Shown here: positions 8,441 through 16,769 of the stretch, piece by piece
How the letters are laid out: every line of letters begins with the position of its first letter
How positions within the stretch are numbered: position 1 is the stretch's first letter
Assembly (NCBI RefSeq): GCF_030540765.1
Contig: NZ_JAUOEL010000005.1
Location: forward strand, 1 to 64,000
Length of the DNA: 64,000 bases
Source: Flavivirga jejuensis
GTDB taxonomy: Bacteria > Bacteroidota > Bacteroidia > Flavobacteriales > Flavobacteriaceae
Direction of reading: 5' to 3'
Notes under the pieces: model-generated
Database searches by the model: none
Told to the model about the DNA's origin: nothing
What the model saw: only the letters and a program-made list of their open reading frames with translations
Program-made: the position numbers and the translations under genes

Positions 8441-8830
8441 CTATTCAAGTTTATTTAGCCATTTACTTAAACTTATAGATTCTAAAACTAAACCAAAAGC
8501 ATAAGGCACAAAAAAAGCCGCAAACTCTAGTTTAGTGATGGTATTATCAAGTTTATAGAAAGGGTAAAACACAATAAAAAAGACAACAAACTTTAAAAAA
8601 CTACCTGCTAAAAATAAAAAACCTAATTGGTTTTTATATTTTCTTTTAAGTAGATAAAGCACACCGAAAATAACAACGATTAAAACAAGGTTTATTAGGT
8701 ATGATAATACGATCCTATTTTCAAAAAGAGGAAGGCCTAAAATACGTAAAACTCCTAGGTGAACACAAAAGACTACTACTAAAATAATAATAGCCTTTAT
8801 TGTAAAATTTAAAAAAGGGTTATTCATCAA
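8441..8830 (-). CDS. AtpI-position membrane protein
   Basis: The 129-residue protein has about four predicted membrane helices (residues about 9-30, 40-62, 72-92 and 98-116) and little else. It sits where atpI lies in other atp operons, overlaps the atpZ-like gene by 4 bp (ATGA) and is 116 bases upstream of atpB. By position it probably assists assembly of the c-ring or F0, but the sequence itself gives no recognisable catalytic or binding motif. Function is inferred from context only. Confidence 0.75.
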   Translation of the reverse strand: MMNNPFLNFTIKAIIILVVVFCVHLGVLRILGLPLFENRIVLSYLINLVLIVVIFGVLYLLKRKYKNQLGFLFLAGSFLKFVVFFIVFYPFYKLDNTITKLEFAAFFVPYAFGLVLESISLSKWLNKLE

Positions 8831-9063
8831 TATTTAATTCGGTTGACTTGCTTAAGAACGGCGTATAGCGATATAGCAACCCCTAAAAGGGTCATAATTA
8901 TAATATATAGTTTTTCACCATCGTTATAATTAGAATCAAGCCATTTTCCTAGAAGAACAAACAGGTATATAGTAATTCCCATTTGCAGGCCTATCCCCAT
9001 AAGAATAGCAGCATTTTTAAGCTGTTTTTTCGGTTTCTGGTCTTTTTTGTTGTTGTTGTCCAC
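8827..9063 (-). CDS. AtpZ/AtpI-like F0 accessory protein
   Basis: The 78-residue protein has a basic N-terminus and two membrane helices (about 20-40 and 50-70) with the AtpZ-type motif GIGLQMGITIYLFVLLGKWLD. AtpZ-family proteins accompany F0 genes and have been linked to c-ring assembly or ion handling. The start used is a GTG at 9063, inside the 3' end of the bactofilin gene (47-bp overlap). An AAGGAGG sequence abuts that GTG, which is too close for an ordinary ribosome site, so the exact start is uncertain. The next in-frame ATG would remove most of helix 1's leader. Confidence 0.75.
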   Translation of the reverse strand: MDNNNKKDQKPKKQLKNAAILMGIGLQMGITIYLFVLLGKWLDSNYNDGEKLYIIIMTLLGVAISLYAVLKQVNRIKY

Positions 9064-9445
9064 CTCCTTTATTCATTTCTTTTACAGAGCCTTTCATAAT
9101 ACAGGTCACATTAAACGTTGCTCCAGGTTCAACAGCTAATTTCCCAACAACTACTTCGCCTTCAATATAAGCAGATGTTTTTAACGTTAATGTTCCTGAC
9201 AATGCTAATTTTCCAGAAAATTTACCTTCAAAATAAGCATCTGTTCCATGTAAAGTCCCTTTAATAAGACCTGATTTACCAACAACTACTTTCCCTGAAG
9301 TTTTTATATTTCCTTCTATAATTCCATCAACTCTAAAATCACCTTCGCTATTAAAATCACCAACCATTTTGGTACCTTGAGCTACAATATTTTGACTTGG
9401 TTTTCCTTCTACCATTTGTTTTTCTTTTTTATTATCGGAGAACAT
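9017..9445 (-). CDS. Bactofilin (polymer-forming cytoskeletal protein)
   Basis: The 142-residue protein has the bactofilin (DUF583) core at about residues 18-120: IVAQGTKMVGDFNSEGDFRVDG, then short repeating turns such as GNIKTSGKVVVGKSG and EGEVVVGKLAVEPGATF that build a right-handed beta-helix. Bactofilins polymerise without nucleotide and act in cell shape or wall scaffolding. The flexible Gln- and Lys-rich tail is encoded in the overlap with the atpZ-like gene. It lies 14 bases downstream of the sprE-like gene, so co-transcription is likely. Confidence 0.92.
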   Translation of the reverse strand: MFSDNKKEKQMVEGKPSQNIVAQGTKMVGDFNSEGDFRVDGIIEGNIKTSGKVVVGKSGLIKGTLHGTDAYFEGKFSGKLALSGTLTLKTSAYIEGEVVVGKLAVEPGATFNVTCIMKGSVKEMNKGGGQQQQKRPETEKTA

Positions 9446-9459
9446 AATATGCTATTAAT

Positions 9460-12066
9460 TTAATTGTTTTCTATATTTAAATAAGCATCCAAATTTTTAT
9501 GAATTTGAACAATTTGATAATTTTCAGATGCTATTGCGAAATATGGTTCTTTTATTTTTCGTTTATCTTCTTTATTTAATAACTGATCAAAAGCTTTTGC
9601 TACTTCTGCATTTTTTAATCCATGAACAATTACAAGAACTGTATTTGAATTATAAACATCTACCGAAGATCTTAGATCATAATATCTTATATTTTTTAAA
9701 ACGGTATCTAAAGTTTTTTGAAAGCCTTTTACTTTTTCCATTTCTGGATTTTCAAACTTAAAAAATATTTTATAATTACTGGTTATTTTATCGTCCGAAA
9801 TAAAATCTTTATTTGCAAGTTTAGGTAGCACTTTAGCTTCAATATTTTGAGCTTGTATCCCTTCTTCTGTATTTGCATAAGTAATTGCTATATAATTCAC
9901 TGCTTTATTATAAGCTTCGTATCCATATAGCCGCCCTGTAGCTGTTGCTTTTAACAGTTCAAATTTTGGTACAATTGCCTCACCATCAAATACATTTATA
10001 TAGTTTTCACTTTTAGAAATTACATCTGCATATTCCTGATTTTCATATTGTTTATAGAGTGCTTCATATAAACTTTCTGGGCTGTTTTCATCCCGTTCTG
10101 TTGCTGATTCTGGACTGCTTAGAATGGTAGCGTATCTAGAGTTTGGATATTTTTCAATAATTTCATTCTTAGCAATTGTAGCTTCATCATTTTCACCTAA
10201 AGCCTCATAAATCTTATATAGATTGTATTTAGATGGTAATATTAGTCGCTCTTCCGGCTTGCTTTCGAGTAAATTTTGAAACTTGCCTTTTGCTAATTCG
10301 TACTCTTTGAACTTTTCTTTGTAGATCAATCCTAACTGGTAATACGCATAATTACGCTCTTTAGAAATGCTATCAATTTCTTTTTCTTCGGCAGGAATTT
10401 TAGATATATAAAACTGGGGGTCAAACAATTCTTCTTCTGTAGCAGTAGCCAAAACATTATTGTTTATATCATTACTAATTCCTATTGATTTTGTTTTGCT
10501 AGACCATCTCCAATTATCTTCTAAATTTCTATCTCCCCAAATTTTTATAAATTCATTTTTACCATATGATACTGTTGTAGGGTTGTAAAAATAAAATACT
10601 GCTGCTTGATTTGATGCACCTACTTGGGAGGACTGACCTCCTATTGTGTTATTAACTGTTGCTAAACCTGTGTTGCGTTGTGCAGCTTCTTCTCTTTTCT
10701 TTCTCTCTTCTTCCTCTGCTACTTCAATCTTTAACTTCTCAATTAATGATTCAAAATAAGCTAATCTATCTGCATCAGATAAATTTACAAGTCTTAAAAT
10801 ACTATCGTTAACTTGTGCAATAGCTTCATAATAAATAACATCTTCAAGGTTGTCCCGCTTTCGTTTAATAACACGATATGGCTTAGAGTTTAAAACTAAA
10901 CTCCCTAACGTACTATCATAATATTTACCAGCGTCTTTATAAATAGACTTATCAAAATTCATGTCTCCAAGAATTTCATAATTCCTAGCTTTTAATAGTT
11001 TATCTCTAGAATTAGTACGTAACGATTTGTTGAAATAAACGACTGCCAGTGTATCTGATTGATTATTTAAATGATACGCTCCTATTTGATGGTAAATTTT
11101 ATCTAAAAAAGGTCTGTTTTCTCTATTTTCTTCAAGTTTTGTAAGTAATTCTGTTATCTCTAACTTATTACCATTCTCATAATCGAAATTTTTAACTTTT
11201 TCAATATGTGCACTTATCATGTAAATTCGAGGTGTTCTACGATTAAGTTTAATAACTTCATCAAATGCCATATTTGCACTGTCTTTTTTACCTAATTTAT
11301 TATACAATTGTCCTTGTATAAAACGGTAACGTCCGCGCTCATCATTATTCTTAGTTGCGTTTGATGCTATTTCTAATTGTGTAATGGCACTATCAACATA
11401 TTTTGTATTTAAAAATGCTTGTGCTAACATAGAGGTCGCATCTGCTAAATCCTGACCTTCTAACTCCTCTTGATATAATAGACGTTTTAAATTTTCAATA
11501 GCTAAATCATTATTATCTAAACGAATATTAGTTTTTTCACGCCAAACTTTTGCTTGATTTATTTTATCGCTCGCTGGATATTTGTAAAGGATATAATTAA
11601 ATGCCTCTAAGGCTGGTATAAAACGTTGATCGAAATATCTGGATTTTCCTAGTAGAAGATAGGCTTCATCCATTTGTGGGTTTTTCTCTTTCCCATCTAT
11701 ATTCATACTATGTTTCTGAATAGCTTTAACGGCTTTCTCTTCTGCCCTAGTAAAATCTTCATTTTTAGATTGTCCAGGAAGCACAACTTCTTCAAAGATT
11801 TGCATCCGCTCTATTGGAAGCACATCCCAATAATTATCGGTATAACCACTATTAAGGTTTTCCCTTCCTTGGTTTAAAGCATTATAGCCATTATAAAGTG
11901 TATTAAATTCTGTCGAAACTGCATGGAAATTTCGGCTGATGAATTTGTCCTTTTTTCTAGAACATCCTACAACCAATAAAGTAGCACATAGAATAATTAA
12001 TATCGCTTTACAAGATCTTTTCAATGCTGGTATTTTTAGTCTAACTAAATAACTATAAACTCTCAC
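9460..12066 (-). CDS. sprE: SprE/PorW-like gliding motility / type IX secretion lipoprotein
   Basis: The protein has up to 868 residues, the size of Flavobacterium SprE (PorW in Porphyromonas), a TPR lipoprotein needed for type IX secretion and gliding. The signal peptide ends in a lipobox VVGC (Cys35 from this start). The mature part begins RNFHAVSTEFNTLYNGYNAL, followed by many TPR-like helical pairs, for example YLLLGKSRYFDQRFIPALEAFNYIL and YYQLGLIYKEKF. A charged low-complexity segment (EEEERKKREEAAQ) lies near the middle. The frame opens with a GTG at 12066. A TTG at 12024, giving a start just before KRSCKAIL, would yield a more normal signal peptide and may be the true start. It heads the minus-strand unit with bactofilin and atp genes. 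Confidence 0.85.
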   Translation of the reverse strand: MRVYSYLVRLKIPALKRSCKAILIILCATLLVVGCSRKKDKFISRNFHAVSTEFNTLYNGYNALNQGRENLNSGYTDNYWDVLPIERMQIFEEVVLPGQSKNEDFTRAEEKAVKAIQKHSMNIDGKEKNPQMDEAYLLLGKSRYFDQRFIPALEAFNYILYKYPASDKINQAKVWREKTNIRLDNNDLAIENLKRLLYQEELEGQDLADATSMLAQAFLNTKYVDSAITQLEIASNATKNNDERGRYRFIQGQLYNKLGKKDSANMAFDEVIKLNRRTPRIYMISAHIEKVKNFDYENGNKLEITELLTKLEENRENRPFLDKIYHQIGAYHLNNQSDTLAVVYFNKSLRTNSRDKLLKARNYEILGDMNFDKSIYKDAGKYYDSTLGSLVLNSKPYRVIKRKRDNLEDVIYYEAIAQVNDSILRLVNLSDADRLAYFESLIEKLKIEVAEEEERKKREEAAQRNTGLATVNNTIGGQSSQVGASNQAAVFYFYNPTTVSYGKNEFIKIWGDRNLEDNWRWSSKTKSIGISNDINNNVLATATEEELFDPQFYISKIPAEEKEIDSISKERNYAYYQLGLIYKEKFKEYELAKGKFQNLLESKPEERLILPSKYNLYKIYEALGENDEATIAKNEIIEKYPNSRYATILSSPESATERDENSPESLYEALYKQYENQEYADVISKSENYINVFDGEAIVPKFELLKATATGRLYGYEAYNKAVNYIAITYANTEEGIQAQNIEAKVLPKLANKDFISDDKITSNYKIFFKFENPEMEKVKGFQKTLDTVLKNIRYYDLRSSVDVYNSNTVLVIVHGLKNAEVAKAFDQLLNKEDKRKIKEPYFAIASENYQIVQIHKNLDAYLNIENN

Positions 12067-12324
12067 ATATATTATGTAAGCAGGTAAAAATAAACATCTT
12101 TTTCGATTAACCTATAAAAATTAAACGACTTTTGAACGAAATCGTACTTCGTTATGTTATCAAATTATGTAGGTGGCTGCAAAATAGCAGGTATTGTCTT
12201 ACATTTTTAAAAGATTCAATTTTTTTGTTATTGAATTTATACTTTGGGTGGGGTGGTAACTAAATTTAACTTGTTTTGGATTCAAATTTTCTTGTAAAGT
12301 TGTAAGGGGAGGGAGTACTAAGTT

Positions 12325-13215
12325 ATTTCACGACTAATAATATATTAATAAAAATTATGGCGATAATAGACCTATGACTTTATTCGGTCTCTTGAATTAT
12401 CTCGCGAAGACGCAGAGACGCTAAGTTATTTCGTAACTAAAATATACTAATAAAAACTGGGACTGCTCAAACCTATGACTCAAATTGGAACTCTATGCTG
12501 AATGTTCTCGCGAAGTTGCTGAGACGCGAAGACAACTCATAACTAAATAGTTACTAATAAAAATCATGGTGATGATAAACCTATAATTGTATTCGGTCTC
12601 TTGAATTATCTCGCGAAGACGCAGAGACGCTAAGTTATTTCGTAACTAAAATTTACTAATAAAAACTGGGACTGCTCAAACCTATGACTCAAATTGGAAC
12701 TCTATGCTGAATGTTCTCGCGAAGTTGCTGAGACGCTAAGCTAACTCATAACTAAAGAGTTATTAATAAAAATCATGGCGATAATAAACCTATAATTGTA
12801 TTCGGTCTCTTGAATTATCTCGCGAAGACGCAGAGGCGCTAAGTTATTTCGTAACTAAAATATACTAATAAAAACTGGGACTACTCAAACCTATGACTCA
12901 AATTGGAACTCTATGCTGAATGTTCTCGCGAAGTTGCTGAGACGCTAAGCTATTTCGCAACTAAAATTTACTAATAAAAATCATGGCGATAATAAACCTA
13001 TAACTGTATTCGGTCTCTTGAATTATCTCGCGAAGGCGCGAAGGCGCTAAGTTATTTCACAGCTAAAAATATACTAATAAAAACTGGGACTACACAAACC
13101 TATGACTCAAAATTGGAACTCTATGCTGAATATTCTCGCGAAGCCACAGAGTCGCAAAGCCACCTCATAACTAAAGAATTACTAATAAAAATCATGGCGA
13201 CCAAACCTAAGACTG
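12325..13215. repeat. Four-copy 209-bp composite tandem repeat
   Basis: The 1.18-kb gap between sprE and the ABC ATPase gene (12067-13244) has no gene. From about 12325 it is filled by a repeat. The anchor TATTCGGTCTCTTGAATT recurs at 12381, 12590, 12799 and 13007, and AACTCTATGCTGAAT recurs at 12489, 12698, 12907 and 13117, a period of 208-210 bases. Each unit is two diverged halves of about 104 bases that share CTCGCGAAG, a GAGACGC-like block and an AACTAAA..TACTAATAAAAA join. Copies are highly similar, so amplification looks recent. A short ACTGCCCACTG/ACTGAATA tract follows at about 13215-13255. The part before 12325 shows nothing recognisable. Confidence 0.9.
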
Positions 13216-13244
13216 CCCACTGCCCACTGAATACTGTCTACTGC

Positions 13245-13952
13245 CTACTGAATATCTGTTCCTGCAAAATGTGCTTCTAGTTCTTTTAGTGTTGCTTCGC
13301 TTGTTTCTAAATCTTTTATTATTTCACCTTTTTCAAGGACAACGATACGTTCACAAACGTCGGTAACATGCATTAAATCGTGACTAGAAATTAAAACGGT
13401 AGTACTTTGTTTTTTGGCTAAATTCTTAATAATTCCTTTAAGACGAATTTGAGTGGTTGGGTCTAAGTTTGCAAAAGGTTCATCTAGAATAATAACGTCT
13501 GGGTTTCCTATTAAAGCAGCTACAATCCCTGCCTTTTTCTGGTTTCCTTTACTTAAATCGCGTAAATATTTTTTCTGTCCTAATATTTCCCCATGAAAAA
13601 AGTCTTCAAATTGTGCCACTAGCTTATTAACATCTGCTTTATTTTGGCCTCGTAACTCGCCAATAAAATAAAAGTATTCTTCGGCTGTTAAATAGCCTAT
13701 CAAAAAACTTTCGTCTATAAAAGCAGATGTAAACGGTTTCCATTCTTCACTTTCATTTACTTGAACCCCATGGTTCTTTATAAATCCTGCTGACGGTTTA
13801 ATTAAGTCTAAAAGTAAACTAAAATAAGTAGTTTTTCCTGCTCCATTATTTCCTACTAAGCCAAAACTTTGTCCTTTTGGAATTTCTAATGATTCTATAT
13901 TTAAAACTTCGTTTCCACTATATTTTTTTGATAAGTCTGAAGTTATTATCAT
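13245..13952 (-). CDS. ABC transporter ATP-binding protein
   Basis: The 235-residue single nucleotide-binding domain shows Walker A GLVGNNGAGKTT, signature LSKGNQKK, Walker B VIILDEPFANLD and switch His in ISSHDL. It is of the CcmA/NatA-like exporter type. It lies 11 bases downstream of the DUF5687 membrane protein and should form its energising subunit. The cargo is unknown. The C-terminal residues overlap the edge of the simple-sequence tract that ends the 209-bp repeat region, so the last few residues may be variable among relatives. Confidence 0.92.
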   Translation of the reverse strand: MIITSDLSKKYSGNEVLNIESLEIPKGQSFGLVGNNGAGKTTYFSLLLDLIKPSAGFIKNHGVQVNESEEWKPFTSAFIDESFLIGYLTAEEYFYFIGELRGQNKADVNKLVAQFEDFFHGEILGQKKYLRDLSKGNQKKAGIVAALIGNPDVIILDEPFANLDPTTQIRLKGIIKNLAKKQSTTVLISSHDLMHVTDVCERIVVLEKGEIIKDLETSEATLKELEAHFAGTDIQ

Positions 13953-13963
13953 AATTCTATATC

Positions 13964-15442
13964 TTAATTATTTTGCTCGAAAGCATCAATCATTTTATAT
14001 TTTGATTCTAAATACTTTTTAGTAATTACTTTCATCAATCTTTGATGAAAGATAATACCAATTATTCCTAATATACCAAGGATTAAACAGCCTATTTCAA
14101 AACCAGCTATTGCATACATGATTCCGAATATTGCTAAAGGCAATAACATTAATGGAATACCTATTAGCCATTGTACTGCTCCAGTTCCCTGAAAATTAAA
14201 AGCGGCTTTTTGATCTAAATCAATTTTTTTACGGTTAAAAGATCCTCCATATAAAATAACGTGTGTGTTAACTCCCAAGTTATAAATAGCTGCTACAAAA
14301 TGTGCCAATAATATTTCCCACCCAAAGTAAACATAAGGGATACTTAGCACAAATAGTATCATAACACTTAAGGCCATTAGCGTGAATTTCGATTTTAAAT
14401 ACTGCTCGTATTTAATATTCTGACTCATAAGTAATTTGTAATAACCACTATCCCAGGCTGGAATAAACTGCCCAAAATTGATTAAAAAGATTCCTGTTAC
14501 AAAGATTCCTATTAACGCAAAAAACCACGGCATATCTTGATAGGCTGGTTGAGGGTAAAAAAACAAGCCATAAAACAATCCCAATGGTAGCATCCAAACA
14601 GAAGATTTAGTACGTTTATTACGCCAAAGCAATTTTAAATCTAACTGCATAAAAGGAGCAATATCTCCAAAGTTTTTTGTCCATTCAAGGTTAGATGTGT
14701 ATACTTCTTTAATTTCCTTTTTTAAACCACTATCTAAAAACAGTTTCTTACGTAAGGTCTTAAAATTATAAGCATATAAAACTACCAATATAATTATTGG
14801 AATTAATAACTCTATTGGGTTTTCTGAAATAGAAACGACACCTCTGGATAATGCTTCAGAAATATTTAAAATACTAAAATGGTTTAAACCAAAAAGAGTT
14901 CCAACGAACACTATAATTGGTAAAAAAGATAACTCTGTTTCTGCAGATAAACTTTCAATAATAAAATTAAGAAAATTATTAATTAGTGTTATGATAACAA
15001 TAACCAGTATCCACGTTAAAATAGTTGTTCCGTTATGCCCTTTTGCTATAAGTTTAAAGCCAAATGGTACAATAGCAAATAAGGGTAAAAAATTAATAAG
15101 TGAAACTACAGATTTGCCTAAAACATAATTAACTATTCCTTTTCTTTTTATTGGAAGTGTTAGTAATGGTTTGACACTCATAACTGGAAGTTTTTGAAAA
15201 AAAAACCGAATAATGAGATCCCCGATAACCCAAAAGAAAAGAAGTCCATTAAATGCTACAAATGGATCAACATCAGGATAGGTCTCTAAAAGAATTTTAT
15301 CCATAAAGAAACCTATAAATAAAAACATCGCTATAAAATACAGAGCAAAAAAGCCCATTAATATTTTTACAGCAAGTCCTTTACCAAAACTGGCAGACCG
15401 TAAAAAAGATTTCCATTCTAAACTTAAAAAATTTTTGATCAT
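13964..15442 (-). CDS. DUF5687-family ABC transporter permease-like protein
   Basis: The 492-residue polytopic protein has about 10-12 predicted membrane helices and starts MIKNFLSLEWKSFLRSASFG, as in Bacteroidota DUF5687 proteins that pair with a NatA-like ATPase. A cytoplasmic-looking loop in the middle (KKLFLDSGLKKEIKEVY) separates two helical halves, consistent with a fused permease dimer. It sits between the DUF2059 gene and the ATPase gene with 6-11 base gaps, so the three form one operon. No substrate is indicated. Confidence 0.8.
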   Translation of the reverse strand: MIKNFLSLEWKSFLRSASFGKGLAVKILMGFFALYFIAMFLFIGFFMDKILLETYPDVDPFVAFNGLLFFWVIGDLIIRFFFQKLPVMSVKPLLTLPIKRKGIVNYVLGKSVVSLINFLPLFAIVPFGFKLIAKGHNGTTILTWILVIVIITLINNFLNFIIESLSAETELSFLPIIVFVGTLFGLNHFSILNISEALSRGVVSISENPIELLIPIIILVVLYAYNFKTLRKKLFLDSGLKKEIKEVYTSNLEWTKNFGDIAPFMQLDLKLLWRNKRTKSSVWMLPLGLFYGLFFYPQPAYQDMPWFFALIGIFVTGIFLINFGQFIPAWDSGYYKLLMSQNIKYEQYLKSKFTLMALSVMILFVLSIPYVYFGWEILLAHFVAAIYNLGVNTHVILYGGSFNRKKIDLDQKAAFNFQGTGAVQWLIGIPLMLLPLAIFGIMYAIAGFEIGCLILGILGIIGIIFHQRLMKVITKKYLESKYKMIDAFEQNN

Positions 15443-15448
15443 AACTAA

Positions 15449-15856
15449 TTAGTTATGCTTTTGAGCTATGCCTTGTATTTCCATTCCCCAAGACTGTCCA
15501 TACGTCATTGCTTTTTGAGTTAATCCTAATTGTTTTTCTGATAATTTTTTACCTAAATCTGTTTTATAAAAGGCGACTAATTCTTTAATTTCATCTTGAG
15601 TGAATTCAGCCATATAAAGATCGGCCATTTTAGTGTATAACGCATCTAAAGTCCCTTTTGCTTCTTTTGTGTAAGCTTCCTTATTGGCTTCTGAAACACC
15701 CGTTCCTAGTTGATCTATAGCATTTTCAAACGCAGCTCCAGCACCTGTAAGTTTTATAAATTCAACCGTTACATTTTTAAATTCGGTATTGTCTTGTGCT
15801 TGGGATTGAAATGTTAAAGCAATTATAGACAAAGCTAATAGTACTATTTTTTTCAT
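15449..15856 (-). CDS. Secreted DUF2059 protein
   Basis: The 135-residue protein has a signal peptide ending near SQAQ (about residue 20), followed by a helical domain with the DUF2059 pattern MADLYMAEFTQDEIKELVAFYKTDLGKKL. These small periplasmic proteins are widespread in Proteobacteria and Bacteroidota and have no established activity. It leads the DUF5687/ATPase operon with only 7 bases to the next start. Confidence 0.8.
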   Translation of the reverse strand: MKKIVLLALSIIALTFQSQAQDNTEFKNVTVEFIKLTGAGAAFENAIDQLGTGVSEANKEAYTKEAKGTLDALYTKMADLYMAEFTQDEIKELVAFYKTDLGKKLSEKQLGLTQKAMTYGQSWGMEIQGIAQKHN

Positions 15857-16067
15857 TTTACTTTTTTAATGGTTAATTATGACATTAGTGTCTGTTCTTC
15901 TTGAAATGTTACAGATTTTATATAAAAACGTGAATTCAACGTAAATTAAAAAAGCAAATAATGCATATTATTGATAAACACTGTTTTGCCATGTAGACAG
16001 AACGAAGCATGAGTGACGAGGCATCATCATCATAAAGATGAGGTACCTCCTCAAAAGCTACGCTTCA

Positions 16068-16116
16068 TACCTTCAAACAAAATATAATCTGTTTTCGATA
16101 GCTCTCAGAATGACAC
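16068..16116. repeat. Short dispersed intergenic repeat (copy in DUF2059-PadR gap)
   Basis: The sequence TACCTTCAAACAAAAT...GTTTTCGATAGCTCTCAGAATGACAC matches 4173-4221 in the atpA-atpG gap. The whole 460-base gap 15857-16317 has no gene. Besides this repeat it contains CATCATCATCAT and a GAGGTACCTC palindrome (about 16040-16050). A related TGTCAT.TTGAGCGCAGTCGAA sequence lies at about 18987-19010 upstream of the GT9 gene. Confidence 0.45.
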
Positions 16117-16317
16117 AATTCCATTATTTGTATACACAAATTGCTTATTAACAATATTTAATATATTTAATTGACGTTAAAAGGTATGTTACACATTGAT
16201 TTTCGATCCCATTTGTTAAATAGGTCTACAAACTCGATTGCACATCACATCACTCAACATAACACTTTTGTGTGAATGTATAAGTTTGTTGTATTTGATT
16301 TTCAAAAACTTTCATCA

Positions 16318-16656
16318 TCATCCTATTCTAAATTTAGGATTCACCAAAGCCCTCATTGTCGTTATATACTGTTCTAACTCACTAAGCTTCTTAACCGTTT
16401 CTCTTGTTCCTTCTTCGGTAAGTTTATAATATTTACGCATTCTATTATCAACTTTTAAAACCTCAACATCTAAAAAACCTTCGGCTTCTAATTTGTGTAA
16501 TGACGGATAAAGTGCGCCTTCGGTAATTTTAAGTTCTCCCTTAGTGAGTTCTTTTACTTTTTGAGCAATCTCATAACCATACATTTTATCATGCTCGTTT
16601 AAGAGCTTCAAAATAATAGTGGTTAAACTGCCTTTGTATAAATTAGAGCTTTTCAT
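16318..16656 (-). CDS. PadR-family transcriptional regulator
   Basis: The 112-residue winged-helix protein starts MKSSNLYKGSLTTIILKLLNEHDKMYGYEIAQKV, with the PadR hallmark YGYEIAQ, then the recognition-helix region LTKGELKITEGALYPSLHKLEAEGFL and the wing LKVDNRMRKYYKLTEEG. It is a short subfamily-2 type PadR. These usually repress themselves and a neighbouring gene and respond to small ligands. A perfect palindrome spans its promoter (16670-16703). The divergent neighbour at 16770 or the upstream transporter operon may be the target. Confidence 0.92.
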   Translation of the reverse strand: MKSSNLYKGSLTTIILKLLNEHDKMYGYEIAQKVKELTKGELKITEGALYPSLHKLEAEGFLDVEVLKVDNRMRKYYKLTEEGTRETVKKLSELEQYITTMRALVNPKFRIG

Positions 16657-16663
16657 AACATTT

Positions 16664-16703
16664 CAAATATACATAATTTTCTTATGCATAATAATCTTAT
16701 GTA
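16664..16703 (-). promoter_or_regulatory. PadR promoter with palindromic operator
   Basis: A perfect dyad is centred at 16686.5: outer arms TACATAA (16670-16676) and TTATGTA (16697-16703) flank the inner palindrome TTATGCATAA (16682-16691). On the minus strand TATATTTG (16671-16664) fits the -7 box TAnnTTTG, 8 bases before the PadR ATG, so the outer arm abuts the -7 element. Binding there should block PadR transcription, that is, autorepression. The same site lies 67-100 bases before the divergent reductase start and could control it too. Confidence 0.65.
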
Positions 16704-16747
16704 TGTATTTTTTAAAAATTTATATGCACAAAATGTAATGGCTTCAC

Positions 16748-16755
16748 TATTTTTG
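16748..16755 (+). promoter_or_regulatory. Putative -7 box of the reductase gene
   Basis: TATTTTTG fits the TAnnTTTG consensus and ends 14 bases before the reductase ATG. No convincing -33 TTG is visible, which may mean an activator or a different promoter. Confidence 0.3.
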
Positions 16756-16769
16756 TCAAAATTTTACAC

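Noticed and set aside
12325-13215. CRISPR array
   Set aside because: The repeat unit is about 209 bp, is composite and has no short constant repeats separated by unique spacers. No cas genes are nearby.
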